Positions 5,837 through 9,555 of a stretch of DNA of 9,555 nucleotides are shown here, in pieces. The position numbers and the translations under genes are program-made. Source of the stretch: an uncultured candidate division Zixibacteria bacterium (GTDB taxonomy: Bacteria > Zixibacteria > MSB-5A5 > GN15 > FEB-12); NCBI GenBank assembly GCA_913009765.1, contig CAJVYT010000150.1, positions 1 through 9,555 of the forward strand, written 5' to 3'. Under the pieces are notes generated by a model. That model worked only from the letters and a program-made list of their open reading frames with translations. It ran no database searches and had not been told where the DNA came from. Within the stretch, counting starts at the first letter, position 1, and the number at the start of each line of letters is the position of its first letter.

Positions 5837-7161
5837 AGCATTACTTAGCCTTATTTAACGGTTATCATGTCCCGCCCGCTACGGATCGATGCCCTCGCCG
5901 GCAGCATGTTGCTGTACAAACGTATATTGACTCTTGGCATGATCACTGGCTGAGCACCGTTAAAAAATATGTAAATATAATTCCTCAGCTTAGTTCTTCC
6001 ATTAGGGTGATTGGCCTTATTCCTGCTCGAAATGAAGAATTCCGCATACAAGCTAGCTTGACAGCAATTGGGTATGACGTGACCACCTCCAGAATGGTTG
6101 ATGCATTTGAACTGATCATACTTGAGAATGGGCGAAGTAACGAGGTGGGGCCGACAGCTATTTCAGTATCTGAGTGGATTGAAGAGAATAAACCTTCATT
6201 CCCCATCCATATGCTACAGCATAATTGGCATAAAACAGAAAAATACCCAATAGCCAAAGCACGAAAACTTCTGGCCGATACAGCGATATACAGAATTTGT
6301 GACACTCAGCCAGACCATCCAGTATTTTTGCTCTCCGAAGATGCGGATATAGAACGGGTACAAACAGGCCGAATGCGAATGGCTTTGACAAAATTGGATA
6401 AGCAACCTTCTATAGATGCGATTAGAGGCATCCAAGAGCGTAGTGTTAACGCGCTGAAGCAAAATCATCTTGCTTTGCTGGAACGGCGTAGCTGGCAGTT
6501 CACTGAACTATTTTTGTCTTCTCATCATTTCCGCCCCCCACAAGTTGATATTGCCAATTTTTATTGGGATCGGGTCGTTACGGCAGGATCTAATGTGTTT
6601 TTTTCTGCTGAAATATATAGCCAAATAGGCGGCTACTCAGAAGATGTGGTTGTTTTTGAAGACATGGACATCGGTCAACGTATCTCAGTTTTCCGTGGCC
6701 AATATTCCAAGGGACAGTTTGCTCCCTGTACGAGTACGGTTTGCCGTTTTTCTGGACGTGAAGAATCCAGTATTGCCCGTATTCTACTGTCCTTAATCCA
6801 GAAGAGTCACGTCTACCAACATGACGGTTCTAGTTTTTTTGACGTAGACCATATTATAAAGAACCCAGGGGCCGTTCCGCAGTTACTGGCTGAGTTATTG
6901 CCATATGCCAAGTTGACAGATGAAAACAAATGGCGATTTGAAATGTTGCTAACAGACTCCCTCTTTGAACTTTATAGAATTTGCAAAGTAGATGTTGGCG
7001 GTAAGCTGTTTAGACGCATAATGTTTTACTTGGGATTTTATCCTGAGAGCTATGTTATTACATCCGAAGGTGCTGTTCGCATAAATACTTTTGGTAAGTT
7101 TTTACAGTTTGCAGATCGATTTGCTAAAAAGATAAATGTAGACACTATGGGGGTGTTATGA
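5815..7161 (+). CDS. GT-A (family 2-like) glycosyltransferase
   Basis: The 448-residue protein has a GT-A core beginning at about 63: VIGLIPARNEE (65-75) at the donor nucleotide site, LIILENGRSNE (100-110), then LLSEDADIE (172-180), in which D176/D178 form the metal-binding DxD. Later come SNVFFSAEIYSQIGGYSED (259-277) and FEDMDIGQRIS (281-291), the acceptor-side segment with the likely catalytic acidic residues at 282-283. About 60 residues before the core and about 150 after it are not recognisable. No membrane segments are seen, so it is a soluble enzyme rather than a polysaccharide-exporting synthase. It starts inside the deacetylase gene (22-bp overlap) without a clear ribosome site, suggesting coupled translation. 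The next in-frame Met is at residue 94, inside the fold, which supports this start. Donor and acceptor are unknown; the operon suggests a nucleoside acceptor. Confidence 0.8.
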   Translation: MDGPKSLEHYLALFNGYHVPPATDRCPRRQHVAVQTYIDSWHDHWLSTVKKYVNIIPQLSSSIRVIGLIPARNEEFRIQASLTAIGYDVTTSRMVDAFELIILENGRSNEVGPTAISVSEWIEENKPSFPIHMLQHNWHKTEKYPIAKARKLLADTAIYRICDTQPDHPVFLLSEDADIERVQTGRMRMALTKLDKQPSIDAIRGIQERSVNALKQNHLALLERRSWQFTELFLSSHHFRPPQVDIANFYWDRVVTAGSNVFFSAEIYSQIGGYSEDVVVFEDMDIGQRISVFRGQYSKGQFAPCTSTVCRFSGREESSIARILLSLIQKSHVYQHDGSSFFDVDHIIKNPGAVPQLLAELLPYAKLTDENKWRFEMLLTDSLFELYRICKVDVGGKLFRRIMFYLGFYPESYVITSEGAVRINTFGKFLQFADRFAKKINVDTMGVL

Positions 7162-8384
7162 TAAGTGACGTTTGTGTTATTAAAGACATTGATCGTGGGA
7201 AGATTCCTTCATTCGAGCCTGTTGAGTATGATGGCTATGATGAATTTTGGTCTCTCTGGTCACTCGAGAACCCTTGCCAACGAAACAATAATAGATTGCG
7301 GTATCATTTAGGTCATTTATTGATGGCCAAGAAAATGAAGAGCCTTCTTAATGATAACAAACAGGTAAAAGCAATTATTTGTGACTTCCAGAAAGGTACC
7401 GGTAGATGGGATGCTACCCAGGAAAGCTACCTAAAAACAACGAGAGAGGCGTTAAGTATATTTTTGAATGATCAAATAGACATAAAAGCTGCTATTCCAA
7501 TAAAGTCGACCTGTATGTCCGAGTATGTCGAGGCAATAAAAAAATCCGCAACCAAAGACACATATGATCGGATAGCCAAAAGAATACAATCATTATTGGA
7601 TCCCATTAAAAATGCCTATAAAAGTCTTAGCCGAAACTATGAGAACTTATACTACCTTTATAAATATAGAGATATAAGTATTCCCGGTCTGCTTTTTGTT
7701 CCTAAAAAACTTGACTCCATATACAAAAGCTTTCCCTACAAAGAAATTCCTCCTTATGTGTTTTTCGCGTCATTATACGCTTTGTACCAATCTGAAGAAC
7801 GTTCCGAAACAGATTTTATTAATTCATTTTGGGTTAAAACCGGGTTTCCATTGTTAGCCTGTGTACAAAATCTCGATGGAGAAAAAAGACGAGAAATTTG
7901 TATTGTTGAAGGGAAAAGAAGCGCATATGTCTGGCTGTTTTTAGACTACCTCCGTTATATGTATAAAAGTATCTATCCTGAAGATAAAGCTGATATAGAT
8001 TGGCCCAATGTGGTCTATTTAGACTCATTGTCTGCCATTCACGGGGCTTCATATATGGAAAGCAGTTTTCCTTCTGAAGCAATTTTTATCGACTCGTCAA
8101 AAAAAGAGACCAAGAAAAAGTTGGCTAATATACCAGAACCGGTTCGAAGAGAATATTCTGCACGTTGTTTAGGAACTGGAATGTGTGGCAATCATCGAAT
8201 ATGGGAGGATACTTTTCTTGGTTATTGGCACCAGCATAATGCATCGCTAAGCCGCCTTATTCCGAAAAAGTCTTTGTGGTATACTTGCTTTTTTGTGCTT
8301 TCGCCATTTATTAATGTCAATCCCTGGATTGGGGCGGCATGGAAAGCTGTTAAACGGCTTTTAGATCATGATTCAGCTAAATAA
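7158..8384 (+). CDS. Uncharacterised 408-residue protein of the nucleoside cluster
   Basis: I do not recognise this protein. It starts by ATGA overlap with the glycosyltransferase, with GGGGG (7149-7153) 4 nt before the ATG. It is rich in Lys and Tyr in the middle (NYENLYYLYKYRD, 160-172) and has acidic and Trp-rich N-terminal residues (YDEFWSLWSLENP, 27-39). Segments that look conserved are AIICDFQKGTGRWDA (72-86), EICIVEGKRSAYVW (246-259), VVYLDSLSAIHGASYMESS (285-303) and RCLGTGMCGNHRIWED (336-351). A hydrophobic stretch at about 372-395 contains prolines and is not a clear membrane helix. No signal peptide, P-loop, Rossmann or metal motif stands out. Its place between a glycosyltransferase and a small-molecule kinase suggests a tailoring enzyme, for example an amide- or ester-forming one, but the sequence does not show this. 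Confidence 0.85.
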   Translation: MISDVCVIKDIDRGKIPSFEPVEYDGYDEFWSLWSLENPCQRNNNRLRYHLGHLLMAKKMKSLLNDNKQVKAIICDFQKGTGRWDATQESYLKTTREALSIFLNDQIDIKAAIPIKSTCMSEYVEAIKKSATKDTYDRIAKRIQSLLDPIKNAYKSLSRNYENLYYLYKYRDISIPGLLFVPKKLDSIYKSFPYKEIPPYVFFASLYALYQSEERSETDFINSFWVKTGFPLLACVQNLDGEKRREICIVEGKRSAYVWLFLDYLRYMYKSIYPEDKADIDWPNVVYLDSLSAIHGASYMESSFPSEAIFIDSSKKETKKKLANIPEPVRREYSARCLGTGMCGNHRIWEDTFLGYWHQHNASLSRLIPKKSLWYTCFFVLSPFINVNPWIGAAWKAVKRLLDHDSAK

Positions 8385-9276
8385 TAATATGTGGAATGTA
8401 GGGTCTGATGTGTCTGAAGCTGATGTGCGGACTATACTTGAGGCAAACAATACTGCGGTACAGCAACTTCGTAGACTTCATTCAGGTTGGGACTGTTACG
8501 TTTTCTTGCTGAATGAAACACAAATTGTCAGGGTTGCAAAGCGACAGAATGTGGCTGCTAGAATGCGTGAGGAAGTGCGGTTCTTGGAATTGCTACAAGG
8601 GCAATTTGACATTGCAGTTCCAGAGTATAAATTGGCGATCGAGTGTTCTATTGCTGGGGGACTTATCGGCAGTTATCCGCTTATTATAGAAGCTGAGATA
8701 GCTCAGAACCTCAATTCCCTGAAAGCCATAGCTGATGTCGTTAAGTTCTGTAGTGGATTTCATAAAATTTATCAAAAACATGATATTGACCTTAACAATA
8801 CCTTTGACCTGATAGAATTTCGTCAAGTAGCAAACGACGCACTAAAGAAAATTTGGGGACATCTATCTCCTGATGTACAGCATTTACTAAGCAAGGTTTT
8901 CACTATCAACATAGATGAGTCAGATTCATTACAAGCATGCATACACAATGATTTGCGCCCTGCACATATATTACAGTCCGCATCACAGATCGCAGTAATA
9001 GATTGGACTGATCTTGCATGGGCAGAACCTTGGCAAGATTTTTTGTGGCTATGGATGTATTGGGGTGATTCTCTCTATCCCATCCTTTCCAAGTACTATC
9101 AAGGATGGAATGGTAACTGGAACAAAAATATTGCTGTTGTTGGCCTCTGGAAATGTGCACTTGAATATTGTTACGGACTACAAACCAATGATAATGAAAA
9201 AATTCGCGTGGCCAAGTCCGCACTAAATCGCGTTATAGCCAAGCCGAGGCATCCTATTTACCGTGAATTCCTGTAG
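8368..9276 (+). CDS. APH-fold small-molecule phosphotransferase (aminoglycoside/choline kinase-like)
   Basis: The 302-residue protein has the aminoglycoside-phosphotransferase fold. A glycine loop (LHSGWDCYVFLL, 37-48) is followed by IVRVAK with the ATP-binding K58 and E69. The catalytic Brenner loop is CIHNDLRPAHIL (191-202), with D195 as base and H200 in the position often held by Asn. The metal-binding aspartate is D212 in VIDWTDLAWAEPWQDFLWLW (210-229). All key residues are present. Such kinases phosphorylate hydroxyls of antibiotics or metabolites. As last gene of the cluster it is most simply a self-resistance kinase for the product, but it could make a phosphorylated intermediate. The ATG used overlaps the previous gene by 17 bp; ATG 8389, 4 bp after that gene's stop, is the alternative. 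Neither has a good ribosome site, so coupling is likely. Confidence 0.85.
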   Translation: MIQLNNNMWNVGSDVSEADVRTILEANNTAVQQLRRLHSGWDCYVFLLNETQIVRVAKRQNVAARMREEVRFLELLQGQFDIAVPEYKLAIECSIAGGLIGSYPLIIEAEIAQNLNSLKAIADVVKFCSGFHKIYQKHDIDLNNTFDLIEFRQVANDALKKIWGHLSPDVQHLLSKVFTINIDESDSLQACIHNDLRPAHILQSASQIAVIDWTDLAWAEPWQDFLWLWMYWGDSLYPILSKYYQGWNGNWNKNIAVVGLWKCALEYCYGLQTNDNEKIRVAKSALNRVIAKPRHPIYREFL

Positions 9277-9398
9277 CAAATAGTATCAATGTGTGAGATG
9301 GGAAACGTCCATTTGCAGTTATTCCCGGACGGCCCTAATAAAATCCTGGATCCGTGAGAAAACTACAGAAAAAATGCTGCTTTAATCAACTTAACCTC

Positions 9399-9427
9399 TT
9401 GATTTTTAATTGAAAATGTTGCAATAT
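9399..9427 (+). promoter_or_regulatory. Possible promoter of the IS1380 transposase
   Basis: TTGATT (9399-9404) and CAATAT (9422-9427) are separated by 17 nt. The -35 box is good and the -10 box is weak. Transcription would start near or inside the first arm of the hairpin at 9427-9460, so transcripts made here would lack a complete hairpin, whereas transcripts from outside would contain it. Confidence 0.3.
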
Positions 9428-9460
9428 GCACCTGTAGAAAAAATTCACTCAGCAGGTGCA
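9427..9460 (+). promoter_or_regulatory. Hairpin that can sequester the transposase ribosome site
   Basis: A perfect 8-bp inverted repeat, TGCACCTG (9427-9434) and CAGGTGCA (9453-9460), with an 18-nt loop ends 4 nt before the transposase ATG at 9465. The second arm contains AGGTG, the only Shine-Dalgarno-like sequence correctly placed for that ATG. In a long transcript the stem would hide it. Such structures are known to shield transposase translation from read-through transcription in several insertion sequences; for this element the role is inferred. Confidence 0.5.
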
Positions 9461-9464
9461 AAAA

Positions 9465-9555
9465 ATGAAACGATTTATCCTAGAAAAATCAAACGATGAA
9501 TTCTACACCTCTCATTCCGGCCTGGCGCTTATCGGCCTTGGAGTCAACCGCCATA
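9465..9555 (+). CDS. IS1380-family transposase, N-terminal fragment (runs off the right edge)
   Basis: From ATG 9465 thirty codons are open to the window end. They read FILEKSNDEFYTSHSGLALI (residues 4-23), then GLGVNR. The phrase SHSGLAL(I/V)G followed by a leucine/glycine-rich turn is the typical opening of IS1380-family DDE transposases, which move by cut-and-paste. The DDE catalytic residues are outside the window, so intactness cannot be judged. Translation probably depends on AGGTG (9454-9458), which is buried in a hairpin. Unlike the eight cluster genes, it has its own leader and is not part of their overlapping run. Confidence 0.75.
   Translation, partial: MKRFILEKSNDEFYTSHSGLALIGLGVNRH

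Larger units (their letters stand above)
9340..9555 (+). mobile_element. Left part of an IS1380-family insertion sequence (left end approximate)
   Basis: The partial IS1380-type transposase at 9465, with its own promoter and leader, shows that an insertion sequence enters the window from the right. Its left terminal repeat cannot be placed from one end alone. The AT-rich, GGATCC-containing stretch at about 9333-9360 is my best guess. The right end and the target duplication are outside the window. The element lies less than 200 bp after the last gene of the nucleoside cluster and may have cut off further cluster genes or have helped move it. Confidence 0.55.

Noticed and set aside
5985..6305. 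106-codon minus-strand open frame
   Set aside because: Antisense to the conserved GT-A core of the glycosyltransferase; composition is that of a shadow frame.
7158..8384. Unknown protein as a tRNA-dependent cyclodipeptide synthase-like enzyme
   Set aside because: The idea would fit a peptidyl nucleoside, but the characteristic SPxNxYF and YxxxELPF-type motifs are not present.
9306..9331. Inverted repeat CGTCC/GGACG after the last cluster gene as a terminator
   Set aside because: Five-bp stem with a 16-nt loop and no following T-run; not a credible intrinsic terminator.
1..9555. CRISPR array, tRNA, rRNA or riboswitch
   Set aside because: No regularly spaced repeats, no tRNA cloverleaf or CCA-end pattern, and no leader long enough for a known riboswitch were seen by eye on either strand.

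Overview
The window looks like an AT-rich accessory island in a Gram-negative bacterium. A sulfate-reducer-like or other anaerobic proteobacterial or Desulfobacterota host is my best guess, from the style of the flanking gene remnants, but nothing here fixes the taxon. Positions 73-1007 are a gene graveyard: a frameshifted REP-associated tyrosine transposase (minus strand), a small conserved protein that may be damaged, and the first third of an MBL-fold hydrolase cut off after its first beta-strands. At the extreme left, a minus-strand gene with a good promoter and ribosome site leaves the window; its 24 visible residues look like the start of a tyrosine recombinase. At the extreme right (9465 onward) an IS1380-family transposase begins. 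Remnants and mobile elements on both sides suggest that the block between them was acquired by transfer.

Positions 1008-9276 hold eight plus-strand genes in one tightly packed operon-like run. Neighbours overlap by 4-22 bp or are separated by only 8 bp. In order: a CMP N-glycosidase-like member of the nucleoside 2-deoxyribosyltransferase superfamily (relatives BlsM and MilB); a GT-B glycosyltransferase resembling cytosylglucuronate synthase (BlsD, MilC); a DegT/DnrJ/EryC1/StrS PLP aminotransferase; a radical SAM enzyme with additional C-terminal cysteines (the position occupied by BlsE in blasticidin S clusters); a PIG-L (LmbE) deacetylase; a GT-A family-2-like glycosyltransferase; a 408-residue protein I do not recognise; and an APH-fold small-molecule kinase.

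The first four genes match the set of activities that starts blasticidin S/mildiomycin-type cytosine nucleoside biosynthesis: release of free cytosine from CMP, its attachment to glucuronate, radical decarboxylation of the sugar acid, and amination of the sugar. The last four are not the usual blasticidin or mildiomycin tailoring genes. Glycosyltransferase plus PIG-L deacetylase suggests addition and N-deacetylation of an amino sugar, and the kinase suggests self-protection or a phosphorylated intermediate. The whole is best read as a candidate, probably undescribed, cytosine-nucleoside natural product cluster outside the actinomycetes. No exporter, regulator, peptide ligase or separate sugar dehydrogenase is visible in the window.

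All functional assignments come from reading motifs and from remembered family sequences; no database search was made.
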